Positions 24,605 to 30,300 of a stretch of 34,568 nucleotides of DNA are shown here, one piece after another. The stretch lies in NCBI GenBank assembly GCA_017558105.1, contig JAFYWI010000015.1, forward strand, positions 1-34,568. Reading direction: 5' to 3'. This DNA is from Clostridia bacterium (GTDB lineage: Bacteria > Bacillota > Clostridia > Christensenellales > Borkfalkiaceae). Made by a program: the position numbers and the translations under genes. Position 1 is the stretch's first letter. Every line of letters starts with the position of its first letter. The notes below the pieces were generated by a model. It was not told where the DNA came from and did not search any database. It saw only the letters and a program-made list of their open reading frames with translations.

Positions 24605-25303
24605 AATTTTTTCTAACACTTTATTTTCTAATCTAGATACTTGCACTTGCGAAACACCTAATAATTTTGCAGTTTCCATTTGCGTTTTATCTCTAAAAAA
24701 CCTTAATATAATAATTTTTCGTTCTTTTTCAGTTAAATTTTCAATAATTGTAGCAAGTTGAATTTTATTAACTAATTTTTCTTCGCTAAAGTTCGTAGGG
24801 ATTTTTTCAATAAGTTCTTGCCCTTCTTCATCGTCTTCAAATTTATCGTAAATAGAAAGTGGCATTTTTGCACTATCTAATGCCATAACAACTTCTTCAT
24901 AAGAGGAGTTAAATTTATTCGTTAACAACTCTATTTCTGGCGAAGTATTATAAATAGATTGGTAATTTTCAATAAATCTGTTTAGTTTATTGGCTAAAAT
25001 TTTAACGCTTCTAGAAACCTTTATTGATCCATTATCTCTCATATAACGTTTTATTTCACCAATTATCATTGGAACGGAATAAGTAGAAAATTTAACGTTA
25101 TAACTCTCGTTAAAATTGTTAATTGCTTTAACAAAACCTATGCAAGCAATTTGGAACAAATCTTCATATTCTACACCTTTGTTTTTAAATCTTCTAACAA
25201 TACTTTTAATTAAAGCATTATTTTCTTTAAAAATAATTTCTTTAGAAAAATCATCACCATTTTGCGCTCTTCTTATGTAACTTAAAAGTTCATCATGGTT
25301 CAC
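24590..25303 (-). CDS. sigF: RNA polymerase sigma-F factor (forespore)
   Basis: 237 residues, sigma-70 regions 2, 3 and 4 in order: EYEDLFQIACIGFVKAINNF with NVKFSTYSVPMIIGEIKRYM (region 2), NKFNSSYEEVVMALDSAK (region 3), and EKERKIIILRFFRDKTQMET with LLGVSQVQVSRLENKVLEKI (region 4). The first forespore-specific sigma factor, held inactive by SpoIIAB. The start is a GTG, two bases after the spoIIAB stop, with GAGG in the end of spoIIAB as ribosome site. Sigma-G is not in the window; sequence and position after spoIIAB mark this one as sigma-F. Confidence 0.96.
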   Translation of the reverse strand: MNHDELLSYIRRAQNGDDFSKEIIFKENNALIKSIVRRFKNKGVEYEDLFQIACIGFVKAINNFNESYNVKFSTYSVPMIIGEIKRYMRDNGSIKVSRSVKILANKLNRFIENYQSIYNTSPEIELLTNKFNSSYEEVVMALDSAKMPLSIYDKFEDDEEGQELIEKIPTNFSEEKLVNKIQLATIIENLTEKERKIIILRFFRDKTQMETAKLLGVSQVQVSRLENKVLEKIRLKF

Positions 25304-25305
25304 CG

Positions 25306-25740
25306 TTATTCCTCTACACTATTTAATAATTTTTTACACATAAATATGCTAGTACCTTTGTTTAGTGCTGACTCTATTTTTACATCGTCCATAAAACTTT
25401 GCATAATAGTAAAGCCCATACCAGAACGTTCTTCATTAGGTTTGCTTGTGTAAAATGGTTCAATGGCTTTATTGACGTTATCTATACCAACACCAAAATC
25501 ATAAATATTTATATGTAAATAGTTATTATTAACCTCTAATTCCAAAATAATTTTACCTATTTCGTTAGGATATGCGTGCACAATGCAATTCGTAACACCT
25601 TCGCTAACGGCAGTTTTTACGTCGCTTAACCAAGAAACACTTGGGTTAAAAGTAGAAGCAAAAACACTAACAAATCCCCTTGCAATATATTCGTTTTCAG
25701 AATAAGATAAAAATTCTATTTTAATTTTATTATTTTCCAT
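25306..25740 (-). CDS. spoIIAB: Anti-sigma-F factor and protein kinase SpoIIAB
   Basis: 144 residues, GHKL ATP-binding fold. N box AVSEGVTNCIVHAYP, G1 box NIYDFGVGI and G2 box ERSGMGFTIMQSFMD are all present. It binds sigma-F or, with ADP, SpoIIAA, and phosphorylates SpoIIAA on serine. It is preceded by spoIIAA (11-base gap, with a GAGAGGG-like ribosome site) and followed by sigF after 2 bases: the canonical spoIIA order. Confidence 0.97.
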   Translation of the reverse strand: MENNKIKIEFLSYSENEYIARGFVSVFASTFNPSVSWLSDVKTAVSEGVTNCIVHAYPNEIGKIILELEVNNNYLHINIYDFGVGIDNVNKAIEPFYTSKPNEERSGMGFTIMQSFMDDVKIESALNKGTSIFMCKKLLNSVEE

Positions 25741-25751
25741 AAATCCCTCTC

Positions 25752-26060
25752 TTAATATTTTGGCATAATGTTATAAAGCCCACAAAGTTTAATAACCTTT
25801 TCTGTTGCAGGCGTTGCCCCTGCTATGTATGATGGAACGTTATGTTTTATTAATTTTTTATATCTTCCAATTAATAAACCAATTCCAGTACTATCCATAA
25901 ACGAAATTCCCGAAAGATTAAAAATAACTTTTTGGCTATTTAAATTATCATTTATAATTCTATCTAAAATGTTTTTTGCCTGACTTGCAGAACACTCGTC
26001 TAACTCACCATAAACAAATACGGTTAAATTATTGTTTGAAACGGTATATTTAATATCCAT
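25752..26060 (-). CDS. spoIIAA: Anti-anti-sigma factor SpoIIAA
   Basis: 102 residues from the ATG at 26058-26060, STAS domain. The phosphorylated serine is S57 in SFMDSTGIGLLIGRY. Unphosphorylated SpoIIAA takes SpoIIAB away from sigma-F. The frame stays open upstream to 26198, but the extra 46 residues are Phe/Leu/Cys-rich and not conserved in this family, and AAAGGAG sits 5 bases before the chosen ATG. I found no clear sigma-H promoter (AGGA...GAAT) in the roughly 200 bases upstream, which is unexpected for spoIIA. Confidence 0.95.
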   Translation of the reverse strand: MDIKYTVSNNNLTVFVYGELDECSASQAKNILDRIINDNLNSQKVIFNLSGISFMDSTGIGLLIGRYKKLIKHNVPSYIAGATPATEKVIKLCGLYNIMPKY

Positions 26061-26215
26061 AAATGCTCCTTTACAATTAGTAAAAAAATAATAGCACTTT
26101 AACGTTGTATAAAAATGTAGAAGTAGACATAAAAATATAATATTATGTAAAAAACCAAGTAAAAAAAAGCATATAAAAATTTTTAGAAATTTTTTCAAAA
26201 AAGACTAAATTTTTG

Positions 26216-26242
26216 TTGACATTTTGTTGTATTTGTTATAAT
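26216..26242 (+). promoter_or_regulatory. Promoter of the six-tRNA cluster
   Basis: TTGACA (26216-26221) and TATAAT (26237-26242), the latter with TG one base before it (extended -10). The spacer is 15 bases, shorter than usual, which the extended -10 may offset. The first tRNA starts 21 bases later. Confidence 0.7.
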
Positions 26243-26263
26243 ATATTTAAGCATTCAAGGAAT

Positions 26264-26339
26264 CGGGGTGTAGCGCAGTTGGTAGCGCACGTGGTTTGGG
26301 ACCATGGGGTCGGGAGTTCGAGTCTCTTCACCCCGACCA
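26264..26339 (+). tRNA. tRNA-Pro (TGG)
   Basis: Acceptor stem CGGGGTG pairs with CACCCCG; anticodon loop TTTGGGA gives TGG; T-arm contains GTTCGAG. Discriminator A and encoded CCA at 26337-26339. First gene of the cluster. Confidence 0.96.
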
Positions 26340-26367
26340 GAATAAAACGCAAAACAAAATGTTTTAA

Positions 26368-26444
26368 GGGCCTTTAGCTCAGTTGGTTAGAGCGGTCGGC
26401 TCATAACCGATTGGTCCGCGGTTCGAGTCCGTGAAGGCCCACCA
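26368..26444 (+). tRNA. tRNA with CAT anticodon (Ile2 or elongator Met)
   Basis: Acceptor GGGCCTT pairs with AAGGCCC; the anticodon region is GGCTCATAACC; CCA is encoded. It lacks the GGG/CCC anticodon-stem pairs of an initiator. The body (CCTTTAGCTCAGTTGG, GGCTCATAACC) resembles what I remember of the Bacillus Ile2 tRNA, whose C34 becomes lysidine; elongator Met remains possible. Confidence 0.93.
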
Positions 26445-26466
26445 AGTTTCTTAAAACTAAATTTTT

Positions 26467-26543
26467 GGCCCGGTAGTACAGATGGTTAGTACGCCAGCCT
26501 GTCACGCTGGAGGTCGAGGGTTCGAGCCCCTTCCGGGTCGCCA
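26467..26543 (+). tRNA. tRNA-Asp (GTC)
   Basis: Acceptor GGCCCGG pairs with CCGGGTC (one G-U); anticodon stem CAGCC..., loop with GTC; discriminator G as expected for Asp; encoded CCA at 26541-26543. Confidence 0.95.
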
Positions 26544-26546
26544 AAA

Positions 26547-26576
26547 GAAAATGCTTGTAGAAATGCAAGCATTTTC
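26547..26576 (+). other. Hairpin between tRNA-Asp and tRNA-Phe
   Basis: GAAAATGCTTG and CAAGCATTTTC form a perfect 11-bp stem with an 8-base loop. It is followed by A rather than T, so it is a weak terminator at best; it could mark a processing site or partial attenuation within the cluster. Confidence 0.5.
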
Positions 26577-26596
26577 AAAAAAATATACTTAGTAAT

Positions 26597-26672
26597 GCCT
26601 CGGTAGCTCAGTAGGTAGAGCAAGGGACTGAAAATCCCTGTGTCGGTGGTTCGATTCCGCCCCGAGGCACCA
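26597..26672 (+). tRNA. tRNA-Phe (GAA)
   Basis: Acceptor GCCTCGG pairs with CCGAGGC; anticodon loop ACTGAAAAT region gives GAA; encoded CCA at 26670-26672. This is the tRNA class sensed by the pheST T-box in the same window. Confidence 0.96.
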
Positions 26673-26693
26673 AAAGTATTTAAGCGAAATTTC

Positions 26694-26769
26694 GCTGGTG
26701 TAGCTCAACTGGCAGAGCAGCTGATTTGTAATCAGCAGGTTGCGGGTTCGATTCCAGTCACCAGCTCCA
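26694..26769 (+). tRNA. tRNA-Thr (TGT)
   Basis: Acceptor GCTGGTG pairs with CACCAGC; anticodon stem GCTGA/TCAGC encloses TTTGTAA, anticodon TGT; encoded CCA at 26767-26769. Confidence 0.96.
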
Positions 26770-26778
26770 ATAGAATTT

Positions 26779-26863
26779 GGGAAGGTTCCCGAGTGGCCAA
26801 AGGGAACAGACTGTAAATCTGTCGTCAGTGACTTCGGTGGTTCGAATCCACCTCTTCCCACCA
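26779..26863 (+). tRNA. tRNA-Tyr (GTA), class II with long variable arm
   Basis: 85 bases. Acceptor GGGAAGG pairs with TCTTCCC (one G-U); anticodon GTA in ACTGTAAAT; a long variable arm (GTCAGTGAC) as expected for bacterial Tyr; encoded CCA at 26861-26863. Confidence 0.96.
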
Positions 26864-26866
26864 AGA

Positions 26867-26907
26867 TAAACCTAAAACAATTCACTTTGTTTTGGGTTTA
26901 TTTTTTA
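26867..26907 (+). terminator. Terminator of the tRNA cluster
   Basis: TAAACCTAAAACAA (26867-26880) pairs with TTGTTTTGGGTTTA (26887-26900) with one wobble, followed by a T run. Confidence 0.8.
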
Positions 26908-26990
26908 TGTTTGAAATAAGTAGGCGGATTCGATTTAGGAGAAAATTTGTTTGCAAATATATAAAAGTTTTGCAAAAAATTTAAAAACAT

Positions 26991-27027
26991 AAAAAAGGCT
27001 TTACAAATTTTAGTAAAGCCCTTTTTC
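26991..27027. terminator. Bidirectional terminator after the EamA permease gene
   Basis: AAAAAGGCTTTAC and GTAAAGCCCTTTTT form a stem with A/T runs on both sides, 34 bases past the permease stop on the minus strand. The 84 bases between this and the tRNA terminator (26908-26990) hold no gene that I can see. Confidence 0.75.
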
Positions 27028-27060
27028 ATTATTATATATTTTTATCTATTTATTGTTATA

Positions 27061-28005
27061 TTAAAAAATTTTAGAAAGACAGAAAAATGCAAACGCAACA
27101 ACACCTAAAGCAAAACCAATCCATTGCTTAGGTTTCAATTTATCTTTAAAAATTATCACAGAAAAAATAGTAGTTAATAATAACGAAGTTCCACTTGTCA
27201 TAGGAAAAAAGAATGCAGTTGGAAACACACCAGATAAAAACAAGTTAAATTTATTATTTAAGGCATTAGATACCCCACAAACAGCAATTAAAATTATCCA
27301 AAGTAGTGAATTGTATTTTTTAGTTGAAAAAAGTTCTTTACCATTAAATTTTAGGTTATTTTCTATATTTTTAACATTTAGCTTTTTTTCTTTTAGAAGC
27401 GCAACGATAAAAAATGTAAAAGAAAATAGTAAAGATATTATAAAAGAAATAATTAAAAACGCATTTCTCTCTTCACCAAAAGCAGAAGTTTGGTGAACTT
27501 TTTGTAATACGCCTATTAACCCAGTGCAAATAAAACCACCAAGCGTTGCGTAAATAAGCCAAGTTAATGAAAGCTTTTTATTTTCTTTAGAGCTTAAATC
27601 AGTAGAAAACATAAAACACCCTACTAAAAATATAATTCCAAATATTTGAAAAATAGATACTGGTTCGCCCCAAAAAATCCAGCCAGAAGTAGTTGGAATT
27701 AGGGTTGAAAGAGACGATATTATAGTTGTATATGCCCAAGAGCCTAAACTTATAGCTTTAAACGTTAATAAATATTGCATACCCGTTACAACACCAAAAA
27801 CTATAGCTAATAAAATTGTAAAAGTTGAAGCACTACCAAAACCGCCATAGCATAAAAATAAAATAATTGCAAAAAAACAAATTAAAGTGTTACAAAAATT
27901 TAATTCTTTCGCTCCACCAGAAAATGAATTAGCATAAACCTTTTTTATTGTACTTGCGATAAATGCAACCATTATACTAATAGTTAATAAAAGTTCGTTA
28001 GACAT
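27061..28005 (-). CDS. EamA-type (DMT superfamily) permease
   Basis: 314 residues from the ATG at 28003-28005 (MSNELLLTISIMVAFIASTI). About ten membrane segments in two EamA-like halves, with a hydrophilic loop of some 40 residues after the sixth (LKEKKLNVKNIENNLKFNGK). GSWAYTTIISSLSTLIPTTSG and MTSGTSLLLTTIFSVIIFKD are the matching parts of the two halves. The substrate is unknown. AAGGAG lies 4-5 bases before this ATG; the frame stays open to 28137, but that extension would overlap the divergent araC start and adds a non-conserved Ile/Phe-rich stretch. The divergent AraC-type gene is the likely regulator. Confidence 0.88.
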   Translation of the reverse strand: MSNELLLTISIMVAFIASTIKKVYANSFSGGAKELNFCNTLICFFAIILFLCYGGFGSASTFTILLAIVFGVVTGMQYLLTFKAISLGSWAYTTIISSLSTLIPTTSGWIFWGEPVSIFQIFGIIFLVGCFMFSTDLSSKENKKLSLTWLIYATLGGFICTGLIGVLQKVHQTSAFGEERNAFLIISFIISLLFSFTFFIVALLKEKKLNVKNIENNLKFNGKELFSTKKYNSLLWIILIAVCGVSNALNNKFNLFLSGVFPTAFFFPMTSGTSLLLTTIFSVIIFKDKLKPKQWIGFALGVVAFAFFCLSKIF

Positions 28006-28039
28006 ATTTCTCCTTAAATTATTGACTATTTTATTTATA

Positions 28040-28057
28040 TATGTTAACATAATACCA
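28040..28057 (-). promoter_or_regulatory. EamA promoter with 12-base palindrome (possible operator)
   Basis: On the minus strand TGGTATTAT is an extended -10 (28049-28057); the -35 is poor. The palindrome TATGTTAACATA (28040-28051) overlaps the -10 and expected start, a position suited to control by the divergent AraC-type protein, though AraC sites are usually direct repeats. Confidence 0.4.
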
Positions 28058-28116
28058 CATATTTTTATTATTTTATAATATAAATCAGTCACAAAATAGG
28101 AAAATACAATCACATT

Positions 28117-28953
28117 ATGAAAAAACAAATAAATCAAATATTTAATTGTAATTTATTAAACTTAACTAGCACGGATTTTAGCATTATTCACGGGTTAAAC
28201 TACGTTAATAAAGACGACCCTAATATAATGGGCCCTCACGTTCACGATGGTTATGAAATTTTTATAAACGTTTCTGGCGACGTATCATTTTTAATAAAAA
28301 ATAAACTCTACCCCGTAAAAAAGGGGGAACTTGCAGTAAGCCTACCAAACGACGTACACCATTGTGTTTATAATAAAAGTGGAATTTTTGAACATTTTGT
28401 TTTATGGATTAAAGCAGATAATACTTCGCCTTTTTTTAACTTTATAAACAAAGAAAACTTTATTCCCCTTATAGTTTTTGAAGAAAAAGCTAAAGAAAAA
28501 TTAATTGACAAATTTTTTAAATTACATAACTTATGTTTAGATGGCGAAAAAAATAAACTTTATATAACTACTACCCTAATGGAAATTTTAACTATAATAA
28601 ACATGGGCGAAAATTTAATAGAAATTAACGATATAGAAAGCGAAATTCCAAAAAATTTTGAATTTATATTAGAAAAAACAAAAGAAAACCTATCTATAAT
28701 AAATACCGTTAAAGATTTAGCAGAAATATGTTTTATTAGTACTGCAACAATAAATAGATGGTTTAGAAAATACCTGCACCTTTCCCCTAAAGAATATTTA
28801 GAAATTAAAAAATTATCTTTAGCAAAACAATTAATGGCTAACGGCGCAACGGTAACTGAAGCGGCACTTGAAGCAGGCTTTTACGATGCTTCACATTTTA
28901 TATCTGTTTTTAAGAAAAAATTTAAAGAAACTCCAAAAAAACATATGAAATAG
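28117..28953 (+). CDS. AraC-family transcriptional regulator with cupin sensor domain
   Basis: 278 residues. The N-terminal AraC-type cupin has GPHVHDGYEIFINVSGDVSF and KKGELAVSLPNDVHHCVYN, with the histidines typical of sugar-binding sensors. The C-terminal pair of helix-turn-helix units is clear: VKDLAEICFISTATINRWFR and TVTEAALEAGFYDASHFISV, then FKETPKKHMK. Divergent from the EamA permease, so it probably controls that gene, the ligand perhaps being its substrate. TACAAT (28105-28110) lies 6 bases before the ATG, with no good -35 or ribosome site, suggesting an activator-dependent leaderless start. Just past its stop lies the left inverted repeat of the 28964-30294 element. Confidence 0.92.
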   Translation: MKKQINQIFNCNLLNLTSTDFSIIHGLNYVNKDDPNIMGPHVHDGYEIFINVSGDVSFLIKNKLYPVKKGELAVSLPNDVHHCVYNKSGIFEHFVLWIKADNTSPFFNFINKENFIPLIVFEEKAKEKLIDKFFKLHNLCLDGEKNKLYITTTLMEILTIINMGENLIEINDIESEIPKNFEFILEKTKENLSIINTVKDLAEICFISTATINRWFRKYLHLSPKEYLEIKKLSLAKQLMANGATVTEAALEAGFYDASHFISVFKKKFKETPKKHMK

Positions 28954-28963
28954 AATATAATTA

Positions 28964-29002
28964 AAAAAAACCACCAAAAAGACGTTCCCTACAAGGGATT
29001 TT
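28964..29002 (+). repeat. Left inverted repeat
   Basis: Runs from the A7-CCACCA block through TTCCCTACAAGGGATTTT. The inner TCCCT-ACA-AGGGA can form a 5-bp hairpin followed by T6, so it could also weakly terminate araC transcription. Confidence 0.7.
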
Positions 29003-29014
29003 TTAAGAAATTAT

Positions 29015-29045
29015 AAAAGAGTAGCAAAAATTTTGCTACTCTTTT
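29015..29045. terminator. Perfect 31-base palindromic hairpin
   Basis: AAAAGAGTAGCAAAA and TTTTGCTACTCTTTT are exact complements around a single central A. A/T runs on both sides make it a plausible bidirectional terminator for araC. The rest of 29046-29170 shows no gene that I can support. Confidence 0.65.
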
Positions 29046-29173
29046 CCTTTTTGCTTTGCAAAAACACACGGCTTTGCTTGCAAAGTATAGTGTGCTACAC
29101 TTTTGAATTTTTCCACAACAATTAACTACCCTATAAATTGGAATTTGATGATTAAATGAACTCAAAAAAGTAT

Positions 29174-29202
29174 AATGGCAAGGACATAAAAATCCTTGCC
29201 AC
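29174..29202 (-). terminator. Terminator of the tetR gene
   Basis: TGGCAAGGA (29176-29184) pairs with TCCTTGCCA (29193-29201), a 9-bp stem immediately past the tetR stop. A T run appears some 10 bases later on the minus strand, so efficiency is uncertain. Confidence 0.55.
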
Positions 29203-29205
29203 ATT

Positions 29206-29766
29206 TTATTTATTCAATCTATTTATAAAATCGATAAGGATATTTCCAACCTCATCAAGTGAAACAGGAAGGACACCTCGAAAATAATCCGCAATAGTTT
29301 CAGCACAAGCATTAGTCAGAATACGAATTTGTACATATCGTTCAGCCTTGTTTTTTGAAAACGGAAGAGTTGAACTTTCCTCAAACAGTTTTTTAGAAAA
29401 GATTGTTTTTAGCTTTTCAACCACGAACCTTGCATCCGGCGTAGACATTGCATTGCGATATGAAATTTCGTTATCCTTAAAAAAGATTATAATTTTTCTA
29501 ATATAAACTTCATATTCGGTTGCACGATCAACTTCCATTTCGTGAAACACCATTGAAAGGTTCATTATAAGCTCGTTTTCAAATTCTTCTGCGACCTCAT
29601 AAATATCCATATAATGGTTGTAAAACGTGCTTTTTGCGATGTTTGCCCTCTCTACAAGCTCACCAATCGTAATGCTTTCTATGCTTTTCTTTTCTCCAAG
29701 AAGTTCAACAAAAGCTTCTCTAATCATTTTTTTAGTTCTCGCAGTACTGCGATATTCTTTTTTCAT
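29206..29766 (-). CDS. TetR/AcrR-family transcriptional repressor
   Basis: 186 residues. The N-terminal TetR helix-turn-helix is standard: TKKMIREAFVELLGEKK, then ITIGELVERANIAKSTFYNH with YMDIYEVAEEF. The C-terminal domain is all-helical, of the type seen in DhaS-like regulators, with a ligand that cannot be told. Compared with neighbours it uses more ATC, CGA, GCA and GGC-type codons and has few AACG strings, which agrees with foreign origin. It has its own promoter (29797-29825); a GGTGG lies 7 bases before the ATG. The natural target would be its own promoter and the divergent small gene at 29962. Confidence 0.92.
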   Translation of the reverse strand: MKKEYRSTARTKKMIREAFVELLGEKKSIESITIGELVERANIAKSTFYNHYMDIYEVAEEFENELIMNLSMVFHEMEVDRATEYEVYIRKIIIFFKDNEISYRNAMSTPDARFVVEKLKTIFSKKLFEESSTLPFSKNKAERYVQIRILTNACAETIADYFRGVLPVSLDEVGNILIDFINRLNK

Positions 29767-29796
29767 ACCAATACCACCGTAAATTACGTTGTTATA

Positions 29797-29825
29797 ATTA
29801 TATTATGAAATCAAGCACTCGTCAA
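29797..29825 (-). promoter_or_regulatory. tetR promoter
   Basis: On the minus strand TTGACG (29820-29825), 17 bases, TATAAT (29797-29802). The leader is about 24 bases. Confidence 0.75.
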
Positions 29826-29843
29826 CAAAAAGAATGTACTGAA

Positions 29844-29868
29844 TGGACATTTTGCTACCAAGTGTCCA
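29844..29868. promoter_or_regulatory. Inverted repeat TGGACA-N13-TGTCCA (possible operator)
   Basis: TGGACA (29844-29849) and TGTCCA (29863-29868) are exact complements; the similarity extends inward two more bases with one mismatch. It sits between the divergent tetR and small-gene promoters. Spacing is wide for a TetR operator. Confidence 0.4.
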
Positions 29869-29896
29869 AATTTGCTCATTGTTCCATCCTCGGTCG

Positions 29897-29938
29897 TTGT
29901 GATTTCTCAAAAAAAGCAATATAATCTACGAGAAATCA
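29897..29938 (+). promoter_or_regulatory. Promoter of the 53-aa gene, flanked by a 9-base inverted repeat
   Basis: TTGTGA (29897-29902), 17 bases, TATAAT (29920-29925). TGATTTCTC (29900-29908) and GAGAAATCA (29930-29938) form an exact inverted repeat around the -10, a good operator candidate or the base of a hairpin in the 5' leader. Confidence 0.65.
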
Positions 29939-29961
29939 AATGAAACGAAAAGGAGTCTGAA

Positions 29962-30123
29962 ATGAAAGAAGATATGAACAAAAGACAAAATAAAATACAA
30001 AAGCCATTATTTACAGGCGATTATAGGCGTGATTCTGCCATATCAGAAATTGAGAAGGCTGCCGAGGCATCTAACTGGCTATTTAATGCTATCAAACGAA
30101 TACTCAAAAAGAGCAAAAAATAA
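29962..30123 (+). CDS. Small basic protein of unknown function (53 aa)
   Basis: Begins MKEDMNKRQNKIQKPLFTGD and ends with the amphipathic WLFNAIKRILKKSKK. The middle (DSAISEIEKAAEASN) should be helical. The basic amphipathic tail could touch a membrane or nucleic acid. It is strongly supported as a gene: AAGGAG 6 bases before the ATG, a good promoter at 29897-29925, and a terminator at 30214-30241. No transmembrane span and no signal peptide. I do not recognise a family. The divergent TetR-type regulator inside the same repeat-bounded segment is its likely controller, which suggests it is made only under some inducer. Confidence 0.72.
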   Translation: MKEDMNKRQNKIQKPLFTGDYRRDSAISEIEKAAEASNWLFNAIKRILKKSKK

Positions 30124-30213
30124 TTGTGCATTGACATCAAATTCTTATTTATCGGTGAGTTTATTATATCAAAAAAAATAAAATTTATTCAAGTTGTTTT
30201 GTGTGGCGAAAAG

Positions 30214-30241
30214 AAAACTCGACTTTAGCAAGTCGAGTTTT
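30214..30241. terminator. Terminator shared by the 53-aa gene and purL
   Basis: AAAACTCGACTT (30214-30225) pairs with AAGTCGAGTTTT (30230-30241), a perfect 12-bp stem with TAGC loop. On the minus strand it is followed by TTTTCTTTT, so it can end purL transcripts too. Confidence 0.75.
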
Positions 30242-30256
30242 GTGCATTATTTTGTT

Positions 30257-30294
30257 AAAATCCCTTGTAGGGAATCGATAATGGTGGTTTTTTT
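30257..30294 (-). repeat. Right inverted repeat
   Basis: Inverted copy of 28964-29002: on the minus strand A7-CCACCA, 7 bases, TTCCCTACAAGGGATTTT. It ends 6 bases before the purL stop codon. Confidence 0.7.
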
Positions 30295-30300
30295 ATTAAA

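Larger units (their letters stand above)
28964..30294. mobile_element. Inverted-repeat-bounded segment with tetR and a small gene (putative non-autonomous element)
   Basis: About 1.33 kb lies between inverted copies of a 38-39-base sequence: AAAAAAACCACCA, 7-8 unlike bases, TTCCCTACAAGGGATTTT. Inside are a TetR-type gene, a divergent 53-residue gene, and hairpins, with a richer codon mix than the flanking genes. No transposase is visible. ATT stands just outside both ends, a possible 3-bp target duplication, but the flanks are so AT-rich that this may be chance. The inserted site lies between the araC and purL 3' ends. Confidence 0.5.

Noticed and set aside
26061-26198. 46-residue hydrophobic extension of SpoIIAA
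   Set aside because: SpoIIAA is soluble and about 100 residues long; AAAGGAG fixes the start at 26060.
26589-26885. 98-codon minus-strand open frame across tRNA-Tyr, tRNA-Thr and tRNA-Phe
   Set aside because: It is antisense to three certain tRNA genes; its GGFEPPKS- and WNRTRNL-like strings are the well-known artefacts of translating tRNA complements.
26931-26950. GGCGGATTCGATTTA as the remains of a tRNA T-arm or attachment site
   Set aside because: Only a short match to GGTTCGATTC; no acceptor stem or duplicated tRNA end could be found.
28006-28137. N-terminal extension of the EamA permease to 28137
   Set aside because: It would overlap the divergent araC start, has no ribosome site, and an AAGGAG lies just before the ATG at 28005.
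28964-29045. CRISPR array or short repeat cluster
   Set aside because: Only one inverted repeat pair and one palindrome are present; there are no evenly spaced direct repeats or cas genes anywhere in the window.
28989-29204. 71-codon minus-strand frame rich in Cys and Phe
   Set aside because: It reads through a perfect palindromic hairpin and the tetR terminator, with no ribosome site, so it is probably chance.
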